NCBI GenBank assembly: GCA_910578935.1
Contig: CAJTSM010000010.1
Location: forward strand, 35,987 to 99,986
Length of the DNA stretch: 64,000 bases
Origin: an uncultured Oscillibacter sp.
GTDB lineage: Bacteria > Bacillota > Clostridia > Oscillospirales > Oscillospiraceae
Direction of reading: 5' to 3'
Shown here: positions 34,179 to 43,067 of the stretch, piece by piece
Layout: each line of letters begins with the position of its first letter
How positions within the stretch are numbered: the first letter of the stretch is position 1
The notes under the pieces: model-generated
The model's input: only the letters and a program-made list of their open reading frames with translations
The model's database searches: none
Told to the model about the DNA's origin: nothing
Translations under genes and position numbers: made by a program

Positions 34179-34626
34179 GGCGGCCCCTTTCTCCATTTTT
34201 TATCACTTGTGCGGCAAGATTTGCTCCTCAAACACTCCGATCCTCCAGCCGCTTTAGGCGGCGTTCACCCTGCGGAGAAAATGGGAGGCAGAGTTCTCTC
34301 TTTAAGCCTAGCGACTGTTTTCAAATTCTCGGGATGATGGATTTGGGGACTTCATCCCACGATAAGGCGATCCGGCGCAGAAATCCTGGCGGATTTCAAG
34401 ATAAACTAACGCAGTTATAACGGCGCTTGACGCCCCAAGACAGCCTTTTAAGAATTTGAAGACGCCCTTCAAAGCAGCTCTCGAAAATAATGAGGAAACG
34501 GGAGGCAAGAACGGGGATTACAAGACCCGGCAGAAAATCCCGACAGGATGACGCCCATCGAAAATGGCACCGCAGTCATGTGATTTCCGGACCGCCGCTC
34601 TTTTCTCAGTATTTTTGAGAAGTGCC
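34179..34626. other. argR-recN intergenic region
   Basis: 448 bases without a gene. It contains repeat copy B (34311-34462), a short hairpin GCCGC-TTTA-GGCGGC at about 34249-34263, and no clear promoter for recN. recN may be transcribed through from the OLE-dxs operon. Confidence 0.5.
34311..34462 (+). repeat. Dispersed MITE-like repeat, copy B
   Basis: About 150 bp with imperfect inverted ends TTTTCAAATTCT (34318-34329) and AGAATTTGAAG. The core 34377-34414 matches copy A (22639-22676, opposite strand). An internal hairpin GAAATCC-TGGC-GGATTTC is conserved in both. Non-coding. Confidence 0.65.
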
Positions 34627-35076
34627 CTAAAGCATATCTTTGATCTCCTGACAAAGCAGTTCCGCCGCTTCGTTGTTCCGCATCACAAGCAGCGCGGTAT
34701 CATCCCCCGCCAGGGAACCTACAATGTCATTCATATTCATGTTGTCCAGTGCCGAGCATGCCCCATTGGCCAGGCCCGGCATGGTTTTCACCACCACGAT
34801 GTTCTGAGCATAATCGATACTGACGATACACTCCCGGAAAATAGTGCGCAGCTTTGCCGCCACATTCAGTTTCGTTCGGTTGTCCGAAACGGCGTATTTG
34901 TACGCCCCTTGGCCCACCGGTTCCTTAATGAGATGGAGCTGCTTAATATCTCGGGAAATGGTGGCTTGGGTGCAGCGGATTCCCCGAGTCTGAAGCCGGT
35001 TTAAAAGCTGTTCCTGCGTTTCAATGGCCTCGTTTGAGATAATTTCCAAGATCATGGTTTGACGGTCATTTTTCAT
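34627..35076 (-). CDS. argR: Arginine repressor
   Basis: 149 residues. N-terminal winged helix with TQEQLLNRLQTRGIRCTQAT and SRDIKQLHL; C-terminal hexamerisation/arginine-binding domain with GLANGACSALD and the GDDTALLVMRN motif. It represses arginine biosynthesis and can activate catabolism. The ATG overlaps the nadK stop. Order tlyA-nadK-argR-recN is conserved in Firmicutes. Confidence 0.95.
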   Translation of the reverse strand: MKNDRQTMILEIISNEAIETQEQLLNRLQTRGIRCTQATISRDIKQLHLIKEPVGQGAYKYAVSDNRTKLNVAAKLRTIFRECIVSIDYAQNIVVVKTMPGLANGACSALDNMNMNDIVGSLAGDDTALLVMRNNEAAELLCQEIKDML

Positions 35077-35951
35077 GAGTCCAGCCCTCCCGGCAACATT
35101 TTTTGCGCGAAAATCTCGCAGAAACTCCGCTCCGTCAGCCGCACCAGGCGGGTCACATACCGGGAACGGCGAATCTGAACCTTGTCATCCGCCCTCAGGG
35201 CAAACGCCCGGCTCTCATCCACAAACAAATAGACCGGCTTCCGGCCATTTCGCTCCAGCTCAACCGTCAGCGTATGCTCTGGGCTAAGAACGTAGGAGGA
35301 AAAACGCATGTTGTGAATGCAGATCGGACAGACCACCATGGTCTGCGCCACCGGTTCCACTACCGGCCCACCGGCAGAGAGGGAATAAGCTGTAGATCCC
35401 GTAGGCGTGGCTACAATCACGCCGTCTCCGGCGATGTCCGCCAAGTGCCGCCCGTCTGAAGATATTTTTAAGTGAATGACATGAGAGATGGGGCCTTCCC
35501 GAATCACAGCCTCATTCAGCCCCAAATTGGTATAAATTTGCCGTCCGTCCCGGAAGACGGAGACGTCCAGCATCATACGCTGCTCCATCTCGAACTGCCA
35601 GTCTTTCAGCTTGCGGAGCTGCTCCAGTTCTGTGGCTTCCAGTTCGGCGACAAATCCAAGTCCCCCCATGTTCACGCCCAATACCGGCATCTTATGCAGC
35701 GCCGTCAGCTTCGCCAGGTGCAGAATCGTCCCGTCCCCGCCGAACGTGATCAACAAGTCCGCCCCCCGCAGCTCCTGCGGAAGAGGCTGCACATCGTAAT
35801 CAGCAAAGGCTCCTTCTTTCCGGTCCCGAAAAGGAGAACACACCACGGTCTGGAAACCCATGCCGCGGAGAATGTCTTCCGCCGCCCGGGTGGTCTTCAT
35901 GCCCTGGTCCCGGCTCGGGTTTGGACACAGGATGATTTTCTTGCCGCTCAT
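35073..35951 (-). CDS. nadK: NAD kinase
   Basis: 292 residues. GGDGTILHLAKL near residue 72 is the catalytic signature, NMGGLGFVAEL follows, and the substrate-binding TPTGSTAYSLSAGGP near 180 is present. It phosphorylates NAD to NADP. ATGA overlap with tlyA on one side and argR on the other. Confidence 0.96.
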   Translation of the reverse strand: MSGKKIILCPNPSRDQGMKTTRAAEDILRGMGFQTVVCSPFRDRKEGAFADYDVQPLPQELRGADLLITFGGDGTILHLAKLTALHKMPVLGVNMGGLGFVAELEATELEQLRKLKDWQFEMEQRMMLDVSVFRDGRQIYTNLGLNEAVIREGPISHVIHLKISSDGRHLADIAGDGVIVATPTGSTAYSLSAGGPVVEPVAQTMVVCPICIHNMRFSSYVLSPEHTLTVELERNGRKPVYLFVDESRAFALRADDKVQIRRSRYVTRLVRLTERSFCEIFAQKMLPGGLDS

Positions 35952-36772
35952 GGGGCCTCCCCCTCTCTGTGTTCCTCAAGATTCCGGTGGGATTCCTCCA
36001 CCAGGGCCTCTAAGTCAAAGGACCCAGCGCTTCCGCCGCCCTTTTCCAGCCAGCCTAAATACTCAATGTTTCCCTCCGGACCTCGGATCGGGGAGTAGGT
36101 CAGGCCCCGGACAGTCAATCCCGACGACGACGCGTGGACCAGCCAATGCTCCAGCACTTCCAGGTGAACGGCGGGGTCCCGGACCACGCCCTTCTTCCCC
36201 ACTTTCTCCCGCCCTGCCTCAAACTGAGGTTTCACCAGCGTGACCACTTGTCCCCCGTCCGCCAGCAAAACGCTGAGGGGAGGCAGGATCAGAGAAAGGG
36301 AAATAAAACTCACATCCACGGAAGCAAACGACAGTTCTTCCGGAATCAATTCCCGGTTCAAATATCGGGCATTTGTCCGTTCCAAGCAGACCACCCTGGG
36401 GTCATTCCGCAGTTTCCACGCCAATTGACCCCGCCCCACGTCTACGGCATAGACCTTAGCCGCGCCGTTTTGGAGCATGCAGTCCGTAAAGCCCCCGGTA
36501 GAGGCCCCTACGTCTGCACAGACCGCTCCCTCCAGCCGGATTGGGAAGCAGCTCATGGCCTTTTCCAATTTTAGCCCTCCCCGGCTGACATAAGGGAGTT
36601 TATCTCCCCGGATTTCAATCACGGCGGAGGCCGGCGCCGCCATGCCGGGCTTGTCCGCCCTGCGGCCATCCACATAAACCACACCGCTCATAATCAGTGC
36701 TTGGGCCCGTTGACGGCTTTCTTCCAGCCCCCGCTCCACCAGAAGCAGATCCAGTCTCATTTTATCGCTCAT
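35948..36772 (-). CDS. tlyA: TlyA family rRNA (cytidine-2'-O)-methyltransferase
   Basis: 274 residues: an S4 RNA-binding domain (residues 1-65, RLDLLLVERGLEESRQRA) followed by a FtsJ-like SAM methyltransferase domain with VCADVGASTGGFTDCML near 88 and KPQFEAG. TlyA methylates 16S and 23S rRNA riboses; some homologues are called haemolysins. Overlaps dxs by 11 bases. Confidence 0.92.
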   Translation of the reverse strand: MSDKMRLDLLLVERGLEESRQRAQALIMSGVVYVDGRRADKPGMAAPASAVIEIRGDKLPYVSRGGLKLEKAMSCFPIRLEGAVCADVGASTGGFTDCMLQNGAAKVYAVDVGRGQLAWKLRNDPRVVCLERTNARYLNRELIPEELSFASVDVSFISLSLILPPLSVLLADGGQVVTLVKPQFEAGREKVGKKGVVRDPAVHLEVLEHWLVHASSSGLTVRGLTYSPIRGPEGNIEYLGWLEKGGGSAGSFDLEALVEESHRNLEEHREGEAP

Positions 36773-38621
36773 GGCCCACCGCCCTCTCTACCGCCGTAGC
36801 AACAGCCGCAGCGTCCAAACCAAACCGGGCTTCCAACTGAGGAACGGTGCCCTCCGGAGCAAAGGCCCGTCCCAGGTTCTTCAAAATCAGCCTCTTAGGA
36901 GCACGGCCTTCCTTCGCTAAAATCGCGGCAACCCTCTGGCCCACACACCCGGCGCCGAAACAGTCTTCCAGCACCAGTAGGATGTCCGTTTTTTCAAAAT
37001 ACCCGCAGAGCGTTTTCCCATCCAGCGGAGCAATCTGATTCAGCTTTAAAACCTCTGCCTGAATGCCTTTCTTCTCCAAAAGCGCCGCCGCTTCCAGCGC
37101 CTGATTGATCAGGACCCCGTAGGTTAGAATTACGGCGTCTTTCCCCGCCCGGAGACGGACCAGAGGGGTTTCCAGCAGGCCGTTTCGATACCTTCCCTCT
37201 CCCCCTCTGGGATAACGAACCGCCACAGGCCCATCCAATTCAAAGAGCGCCTGTTTCAGCATCTGCCGCAGCTCGGCAAAACTGGCGGGACAGAGGACGG
37301 TATAGCCCGGCAGCTCCGATAAAAAAAGTGCGTCAAAGCAGCCGTGATGGGTTTCGCCATCGGCCCCCACCAGTCCCGCCCGGTCCACCGCCAAAACAAC
37401 GTGCAGCCTCTCCAGTGCCACATCATGAATCAGCATGTCGTAACTTCTTTGAAGGAATGTGGAATATACGGCGAACACCGGCAGCAGTCCCTGTGCCGCC
37501 ATGCCGGCGGACATGGAAACGCCGTGTCCTTCAGCAATACCCACATCAAAGAAACGCTCCGGAAAGGTCTTGGCAAAACCTGCCAGTCCCGTGCCCTCTG
37601 CCATGGCGGCCGTCACGGCGCAAACCCGGGAATCCTCTCGAGCAAAGTCTGCCATAGCCTTGCCGAAGACGGATGAAAAGGTTTCCGCTCCTGTTTTTTT
37701 CAGCAATCCGGTCTTAGGGTCAAAAGGTCCTACGCCATGATACATATCCGGGTTCCGTTCCGCAAAGGGGACTCCCCTGCCCTTGACCGTGTGGACATGG
37801 ACCAATACCGGGCAGCTCAGCTCCCGGGCCCAGCTCAGCACATCGCAGAGACGGGACAGGTCATGTCCGTCAATTGGCCCCAGATACGTAAACCCCATAT
37901 CTTCAAAAAATGTACTCCCGGGAAACAACGTCTTTTTTAAAGAGGTTTTTACCCGGTGGTTAAACCGGTACAAGGGGTTTCTCATAGGCCGGGAGCCAAA
38001 GAGGTTTCGATACCACTTTTTAAAATGGTAGTAAGCAGGCTTGGACCGCAGCCGCGCCAAATGGGAGGGCATGGCCCCTACATTGGGGTCAATCGACATG
38101 CCGTTGTCATTGAGGATCACGATCAGCGGTTCGCCGGAGTCTCCGGCGTTGTTCAAGCCCTCATAGGCTAATCCCCCGGTCAGCGCCCCGTCGCCAATCA
38201 GGGCCAGAACGCTGTGGCCTTCCCCGCGCAGAGTCCGGGCCCGGGCCATACCCAGGGCCACAGAGACAGAGTTGGAGGCATGTCCGGCAATGAAGGCGTC
38301 ATGGACGCTTTCATTGGGCTTCGGAAAGCCGGAGAGGCCGTCCAATTGCCGGAGGGACACAAATCGCTCCCGCCGGCCCGTCAGAATTTTATGGACATAA
38401 CATTGATGGCCCACGTCGAAAACCAAGCGGTCACGCTCCGTATCGAACACCCGGTGAATCGCCACCGTCAGCTCTACCGTTCCAAGGTTGGAGGCCAAGT
38501 GTCCCCCCGTAAGGGAGACGCTTTTCACAAGAAACTCCCTCAGCTCCTGGCAGAGCTGGGGGAGCTGGCCCTCCGGCAGCGCCCGGACATCGGCGGGGGA
38601 ATGGATGGAATCCAAAAGCAT
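36762..38621 (-). CDS. dxs: 1-deoxy-D-xylulose-5-phosphate synthase
   Basis: 619 residues, transketolase-like. VGHQCYVHKILTGRR near residue 70, the ThDP motif GDGALTGGLAYEGLNNAG near 142, and the second-half pyrimidine block DRAGLVGADGETHHG near 415. First step of the non-mevalonate isoprenoid pathway. GAGGAG precedes the ATG, 20 bases after oapA. dxs near OLE RNA is a known arrangement. Confidence 0.96.
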   Translation of the reverse strand: MLLDSIHSPADVRALPEGQLPQLCQELREFLVKSVSLTGGHLASNLGTVELTVAIHRVFDTERDRLVFDVGHQCYVHKILTGRRERFVSLRQLDGLSGFPKPNESVHDAFIAGHASNSVSVALGMARARTLRGEGHSVLALIGDGALTGGLAYEGLNNAGDSGEPLIVILNDNGMSIDPNVGAMPSHLARLRSKPAYYHFKKWYRNLFGSRPMRNPLYRFNHRVKTSLKKTLFPGSTFFEDMGFTYLGPIDGHDLSRLCDVLSWARELSCPVLVHVHTVKGRGVPFAERNPDMYHGVGPFDPKTGLLKKTGAETFSSVFGKAMADFAREDSRVCAVTAAMAEGTGLAGFAKTFPERFFDVGIAEGHGVSMSAGMAAQGLLPVFAVYSTFLQRSYDMLIHDVALERLHVVLAVDRAGLVGADGETHHGCFDALFLSELPGYTVLCPASFAELRQMLKQALFELDGPVAVRYPRGGEGRYRNGLLETPLVRLRAGKDAVILTYGVLINQALEAAALLEKKGIQAEVLKLNQIAPLDGKTLCGYFEKTDILLVLEDCFGAGCVGQRVAAILAKEGRAPKRLILKNLGRAFAPEGTVPQLEARFGLDAAAVATAVERAVGHER

Positions 38622-38640
38622 AGCTTCTCCTCTCAGCCGC

Positions 38641-39183
38641 TCAGCGGTGGAACAGATACAAAAATCGCCCGGCCCAATAGACCACTTGGGTGCTTTTTTT
38701 GATTGCCACAGTTTTTCCCAAGGCTTTCCCGCCGATGGTCAGGCCGGATACCAGCGCCGTTACCGCCACAGAGATCAGCACTGTCCGCAGATTCAAAGCC
38801 CGCTGAAGCTGGGTGACAATCACCGCCCCCGTGGCGCCGCTGACAATGCCGCAGATATCCCCCACCACGTCGTTGCAGACGCTGGAAACCCGTCCCGCAT
38901 TCCGCAGCAGCATGAGGGACTGTTTCGCGCCCTTCTCCTTGTGGGAAGCCATAGCGTGAAAGGGCCTGGGATCCGCCGCCGTCACAGCCACGCCCACAAT
39001 GTCAAACACAATGCCAAGGCCAATGAACAGCGCCAGCATCAAAAGAGCGGCGGTCACGCCCGCGCCCTCCAGCATCGACTCCGACGCCAGACTCAGCACG
39101 GCGGAGAGGACCACCGCCATCAAAAAGACCGTAAGGGCCCAACGATATGGGGAAGGGGCCTTCCCCTTCTGCTGTTTCTTCAA
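38641..39183 (-). CDS. oapA: OLE-associated membrane protein OapA
   Basis: 180 residues with about four membrane segments. The conserved central block runs from FDIVGVAVTAADPRPFHAMA through SHKEKGAKQS to VCNDVVGDICGIVSGATGA, containing the DxxxD motif (DVVGD) typical of OapA. The start is TTG at 39183, nine bases after AAGGAG. OapA binds OLE RNA and holds it at the cell membrane. Its position, 38 bases after the OLE 3' end and just before dxs, is exactly the known pairing and supports both calls. Confidence 0.88.
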   Translation of the reverse strand: MKKQQKGKAPSPYRWALTVFLMAVVLSAVLSLASESMLEGAGVTAALLMLALFIGLGIVFDIVGVAVTAADPRPFHAMASHKEKGAKQSLMLLRNAGRVSSVCNDVVGDICGIVSGATGAVIVTQLQRALNLRTVLISVAVTALVSGLTIGGKALGKTVAIKKSTQVVYWAGRFLYLFHR

Positions 39184-39221
39184 AAGTGATAACTCCTTAC
39201 CGGATATTTGAGGTGCTCAAA

Positions 39222-39960
39222 TCCCCTAGGGGCCCCCGCCGGAACCCAGCAAAGCGGTTCCGGTGGGGAAAGGAGGAAGAAACGTAGCGGAGGGAAGCCT
39301 GCCCAAAGGGCGGGCTTCCCACAGCGGAATTTCTTCCGACGTGCTAAGCCGGCGGCGGCAGAAAAAGTAAATCTTACGGCTTAGGTACGGGTTGGCTTTC
39401 CCCGGAGCGCACCCCTCGTTGCCGATGGGGGCGGTTTCCCTTTCGGCGCTCCGGCGCGGCGTCGCCCATCCGCGCTACCCGATTGCCACTTAGTCCGCAC
39501 TGCAATCCCTTTTCTGCCCCGTCAAGACAGCCTAGGTGATTTCCACCACAGTCCGTCCGCTTCTTTAGCCTCTTTTGCAAAACGGGTTTCAAGGGGCGAT
39601 CAGGAAACTGCCCTGGCCGGGGCCTTTCCCTGTAGTTCCCCAATCCACCCGCCCCACGTCAAGGCAGGCTACGTCTGCACACAGCGTTACGGCCCCGAAA
39701 GACCGATGCACCGCATTGCAGGTTCCCAATCTGTTTCGTACGCGGGCCGGAATTACCACAACGGGAGTACGTCCGCGCACAAGAACAGGTCTCCACGGAA
39801 ACAGGGTCGGATAAACCATGCCATTGGAAAACGCCCTGAGTCCGCAAGCGCGCCAAGCGCGCTTCCCCCCAGCACCCACCCAAAACTGGGCGTATCAAGC
39901 AGGCACCACGGGTTTCATCGATGTGCCCTTCAGAGGATTTTTAGGCCCTCCCTAGGAAAC
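39222..39960 (-). ncRNA. ole: OLE RNA (ornate, large, extremophilic RNA)
   Basis: About 735 bases without a gene, with its own promoter upstream and oapA immediately downstream. The 5' CCTAGGGAGGGCC (minus strand, from 39956) pairs with GGCCCCTAGG near the 3' end (39225-39234), closing the molecule. Internal helices include AAGCGCGC-TTG-GCGCGCTT (39846-39864), a long 3' hairpin with GGAAGAAA/TTTCTTCC (39330-39337 with 39275-39282) enclosing GGGAAGCC/GGCTTCCC, and CCGGAACC/GGTTCCGG. OLE RNAs form membrane ribonucleoproteins linked to stress and Mg2+ homeostasis. Exact ends are estimates; the identification rests on structure and context. Confidence 0.85.
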
Positions 39961-40003
39961 GGCAGATCTGACTAGAATACTGCGCCGCCGCTTAGCGGTG
40001 AAT

Positions 40004-40032
40004 AGTATAGCACAATCGGGAAAAATATGCAA
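40004..40032 (-). promoter_or_regulatory. Sigma-A promoter of OLE RNA-oapA-dxs operon
   Basis: Minus-strand TTGCAT (40027-40032), 17-base spacer, TATACT (40004-40009). It would start transcription near 39997, about 40 bases before the OLE closing helix. Confidence 0.8.
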
Positions 40033-40064
40033 GATATACGGTATATGAAATTTTTCTGAACGGC

Positions 40065-40781
40065 TTATGAACGGATTTCTACTCCCAGGGACTCCATTTC
40101 CTCCGCCGTCAGGCGGCGCCATTTCCCCGGGGGAAGATCTCCCAGAGACACCGTATGTTCCCGCACCCGGCGGAGGCGCTCCACTTCCAGGCCGCAGGCA
40201 GCGCACATCCGGCGGATCTGCCGGTTTTTCCCCTGGTGGATCACAATGGCCAGCTTTGCCGTTTCCTTTCCCTGCCGGAGCACTTTCACCAAAGCGGGGC
40301 AAACCGGCTCTCCTTCCAGGTCCCGGACCCGGGAAAGCCGGTCTGCCGCTCCCTCTACCGGGCCCCGAACCCAGACATGATAAACTTTTTCCACCTCATG
40401 CCCGGGATGAGTCAGGCGCTGAGCCAGCGCCCCGTCATTGGTCAGCAGCAGCAAGCCCTCGGAATCCAGGTCCAGCCGCCCCACAGGGTACACCCGGACG
40501 CCGCAGTCCGCCACCAGCTCCGCAACGGTTCTCCGGCCCTTTTCGTCGGAGAGGGTGGTAACATATCCCCGGGGCTTGTTCAACAGGAGGTAGACCGGCT
40601 CCCCCCGGGAGGGCAGGGGATTGCCGTCCAAGCGAATGTCGTCCCGGTGCGGGTCAGCTTTGCCGCCCAGCTGGGCAGTTTCACCGTTTACCGTCACCCG
40701 GCCCGCCGTTATGTACTCCTCCGCCGCCCTCCGGGAGCAAACCCCGGCGGCAGAGAGGAGTTTTTGCAAACGTTCTTCCAT
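40065..40781 (-). CDS. rluB: Pseudouridine synthase RluB family
   Basis: 238 residues: N-terminal S4 domain (RLQKLLSAAGVCSRRAAEEYI) and RsuA/RluB catalytic domain with the key Asp in VGRLDLDSEGLLLLTNDG near residue 102 and NRQIRRMCAACG near 190. It isomerises a uridine in 23S rRNA. Last gene of the long unit starting at 45239; scpA-scpB-rluB proximity is common. Confidence 0.93.
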   Translation of the reverse strand: MEERLQKLLSAAGVCSRRAAEEYITAGRVTVNGETAQLGGKADPHRDDIRLDGNPLPSRGEPVYLLLNKPRGYVTTLSDEKGRRTVAELVADCGVRVYPVGRLDLDSEGLLLLTNDGALAQRLTHPGHEVEKVYHVWVRGPVEGAADRLSRVRDLEGEPVCPALVKVLRQGKETAKLAIVIHQGKNRQIRRMCAACGLEVERLRRVREHTVSLGDLPPGKWRRLTAEEMESLGVEIRS

Positions 40782-40785
40782 ACCT

Positions 40786-41847
40786 TCACCTGTAGTTTCG
40801 CAGAGCGGTCATGGCGGACTCCGCCTTTGGCAGCAGCGTCTTGCCGCAAAGGAGGCCAACGCGGCCTACTTCTTCTCCATTCAGGGAAAACACAGCCTCC
40901 CCCACTTTTTCCCCCACCCGGAGGGGCGCAGACAGCGGGCGGTCCAGTTCCAAACTGGTTTCTAAAGCTTCCCCCTGGCCCAAGGGCCAGGCAAAGCTGT
41001 CCGCCGCGATTAAAGGCACGCCATCCCGGCTGGCCAGCTCCTGTCCAAGCTGGGCCAGCCGTTTCGCTGGGTAGGCCGAAAAACCGTAGTCATAGAGGCT
41101 CTGGTGGTCCGCCCAGTCATTGCCGTCCTGAAGCGTCACAGCAATTAGACGCTGGCCATTTCGCTCCGTACAGCTCACCAGCGTCCGGCCCGCCGCCCGG
41201 GTATAACCGGTTTTCAGTCCCAGGCAGCCGTCCACATAGCTCAACAGCTTATTATGATTGGTCATCGTCCGCCCGCCCACTGTCACCGTCCGGGTGGAGG
41301 CAATACGGACCAGGGTTTCGTTTCTCATAGCCGCACAGGCCAGCAGCGCCATGTCATGAGCGGTGGAGTAGTGCTTCTCGTCATCCAGGCCGTTGGGATT
41401 GGCGAAGGAGGAATCCTCCATTCCCAATTCCTCCGCCGTCTCGTTCATTCGTTCCACAAAGCCCTTCACACTGCCCCCAACATGCTCCGCCACCGCCACG
41501 GCGGCATCGTTCCCGGAGCAGAGGAGGAGTCCGTAGAGCAGCGTTTCCAGCGTCAGCTCTTCCCCTTCTTTCAGATACATGGAAGAACCCTCCGTATAGG
41601 CGGCCTCCCGGCTTACCTTCACTGGATCGGTCAAATTTCCGTCCCGGATAGCCACCAGGGCCGTCAATATCTTTGTCGTGCTGGCAATGAGCATCCGGGT
41701 TCCGGCATTCCGCTCATAAAGCACCCGCCCGCTGTCCATATCCATTAAAACGGCGGCGGAAGCGGAAACCTCCACCGCCTCCGCCCGGCCGATCAGCAGG
41801 CAGACCAGAACCATCGCCCAGGCCCGCCGGAGGAATTGTCTCGGCAA
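40786..41847 (-). CDS. dacF: D-alanyl-D-alanine carboxypeptidase (DacF type)
   Basis: 353 residues with a signal peptide (cleavage after about residue 24). Penicillin-binding motifs: SxxK at S56-K59 (IASTTK), SGN in LLLCSGNDA, and KTG in LGLKTGYT. It trims pentapeptide stems outside the cell; in Firmicutes DacF-type enzymes often act on forespore peptidoglycan. The C-terminal PBP5 beta domain (residues 265-345) is present. Next to ytfJ, another sporulation gene. Confidence 0.92.
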   Translation of the reverse strand: MPRQFLRRAWAMVLVCLLIGRAEAVEVSASAAVLMDMDSGRVLYERNAGTRMLIASTTKILTALVAIRDGNLTDPVKVSREAAYTEGSSMYLKEGEELTLETLLYGLLLCSGNDAAVAVAEHVGGSVKGFVERMNETAEELGMEDSSFANPNGLDDEKHYSTAHDMALLACAAMRNETLVRIASTRTVTVGGRTMTNHNKLLSYVDGCLGLKTGYTRAAGRTLVSCTERNGQRLIAVTLQDGNDWADHQSLYDYGFSAYPAKRLAQLGQELASRDGVPLIAADSFAWPLGQGEALETSLELDRPLSAPLRVGEKVGEAVFSLNGEEVGRVGLLCGKTLLPKAESAMTALRNYR

Positions 41848-41891
41848 ACATCATCACTCCAAGTCAGTCAAGTGATGGTAGTATGCCCAAG

Positions 41892-42299
41892 TTAAACGGA
41901 TTCTTGCTCCCTCTCCGCCTTTTTCTTTTCAAAAAATTGCTCTGCCTTATCCATCAGGTCCGGAGCCATCTCCACAATACGGTCCAGGGTGGACACCGGA
42001 GGCACAGCCACCGGCAGGACTCTGGTCACACCATCCTTAATCGTGAGGAATGCAACCGGGTCAATCTTCACTCCGGCGCCGCCTCCACCGCCAAACTGGT
42101 GCGGCTGCGCCTTGCCATAGTCTCCACCGCCGCTGCCAAAGCCGAAATTAACCCGGGAAATGGGAATCAAGGTCACGCCGTCCGGAGTGTTGATCGGCTG
42201 ACCCACAATCACGTTGGTATCCACCAGTTCATGAATTTTTTCAATCGTGGAGCGCATCAGTTCACTAACCGGGTGCTTTTTGTCCATCGTGTTATCCAT
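41892..42299 (-). CDS. ytfJ: GerW/YtfJ family spore protein
   Basis: 135 residues. Conserved pattern: TIEKIHELVDTNVIVGQPI, then ISRVNFGFGSGGGDYG, a Gly-rich FGGGGGAGV stretch, and PVAFLTIKDG. The family is required for lysozyme-dependent spore germination in Bacillus (GerW). The start at 42299 (MDNTMDKK) follows AAAGGA. Downstream of a DUF2953 gene, the standard partner. Confidence 0.93.
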   Translation of the reverse strand: MDNTMDKKHPVSELMRSTIEKIHELVDTNVIVGQPINTPDGVTLIPISRVNFGFGSGGGDYGKAQPHQFGGGGGAGVKIDPVAFLTIKDGVTRVLPVAVPPVSTLDRIVEMAPDLMDKAEQFFEKKKAEREQESV

Positions 42300-42344
42300 C
42301 TTATACGTCCTTTCTCCTGTCGTCAGATTCTGCAAAACAACGCC

Positions 42345-43052
42345 TTATGCGGCGGGACTTTCCATAGGAGGCTCCTTTGGCGGAGGATCTTTGAAGGGCG
42401 GCTTCTCCGCCGTCGGGAGACGGGTTTTACAGCGCTTCCGCCAGCGCAGGAACCAGCCCAGCGCCGGGAAAGCCATGCCAGCCCCCACTGCCAGCAGTGT
42501 TCCAATCCGGAAGGTAACTTCCGTTTCCCCCTCTATTACCGTGTCCGGCACATTGAAATTCACATCTGTATGAATTTGCGGGTCCCGGATGTTCAAAAAC
42601 CGCTCCAGCAAGGGCATCCCCGCCCAGACGGCAGCCTGAATTTCCCCATAGGCTTGGGCGGCAGCGGCGGGGTCCTCCTGTCCGCCCAGGACCAAAGCCA
42701 GCCGCAGCGGCTTCACCCGAATGCCCCGGCGGGTCCGGCCCAAGGCTCGCTTCAGCGCCGGAAGCAGGGTCCGGAACGCGTCCCTTCCGTCCTCCAGCGC
42801 AAAGGAAAGTCCTGGTTTTTTTCCCGTTTCCCCCCGGTTATTTTTCTTAGGCCTCTTCTCTTTGGGAGGCTTCTCCTTCCGGGACTTCTCCGCCTTTTTC
42901 GGCTTGGCGGGAAAAATTTGAATCCGCAAGGGCCCAATTTTCGCATTCAGGCGGAGCTCCCCCCCAACGAAAGCCGCCCAGACGCCCACCCGGGTCCAGC
43001 AGAGCAGGGTAATCAGCAAAGCGATGACTGCCAGTATCCACAGCCACACCAT
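42345..43052 (-). CDS. DUF2953 domain protein
   Basis: 235 residues. One N-terminal membrane helix (LWILAVIALLITLLCW), a highly basic linker (KPPKEKRPKKNNRG), and the DUF2953 C-terminal part with a second membrane segment near residue 185. Almost always next to ytfJ in spore formers, so a sporulation or spore-germination role is likely but unproven. Confidence 0.83.
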   Translation of the reverse strand: MVWLWILAVIALLITLLCWTRVGVWAAFVGGELRLNAKIGPLRIQIFPAKPKKAEKSRKEKPPKEKRPKKNNRGETGKKPGLSFALEDGRDAFRTLLPALKRALGRTRRGIRVKPLRLALVLGGQEDPAAAAQAYGEIQAAVWAGMPLLERFLNIRDPQIHTDVNFNVPDTVIEGETEVTFRIGTLLAVGAGMAFPALGWFLRWRKRCKTRLPTAEKPPFKDPPPKEPPMESPAA

Positions 43053-43067
43053 AGGCGCCTCCTCTCT

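Noticed and set aside
39589..39879. A 96-codon open frame on the minus strand inside the OLE region
   Set aside because: No ribosome-binding site, unusual composition, and it lies within paired RNA segments; better explained as OLE RNA.
39222..39960. RNase P RNA or tmRNA as an alternative for the large RNA
   Set aside because: The conserved RNase P GAGGAAAGTCC-type core and a tmRNA acceptor/tag frame were not found; oapA adjacency favours OLE.
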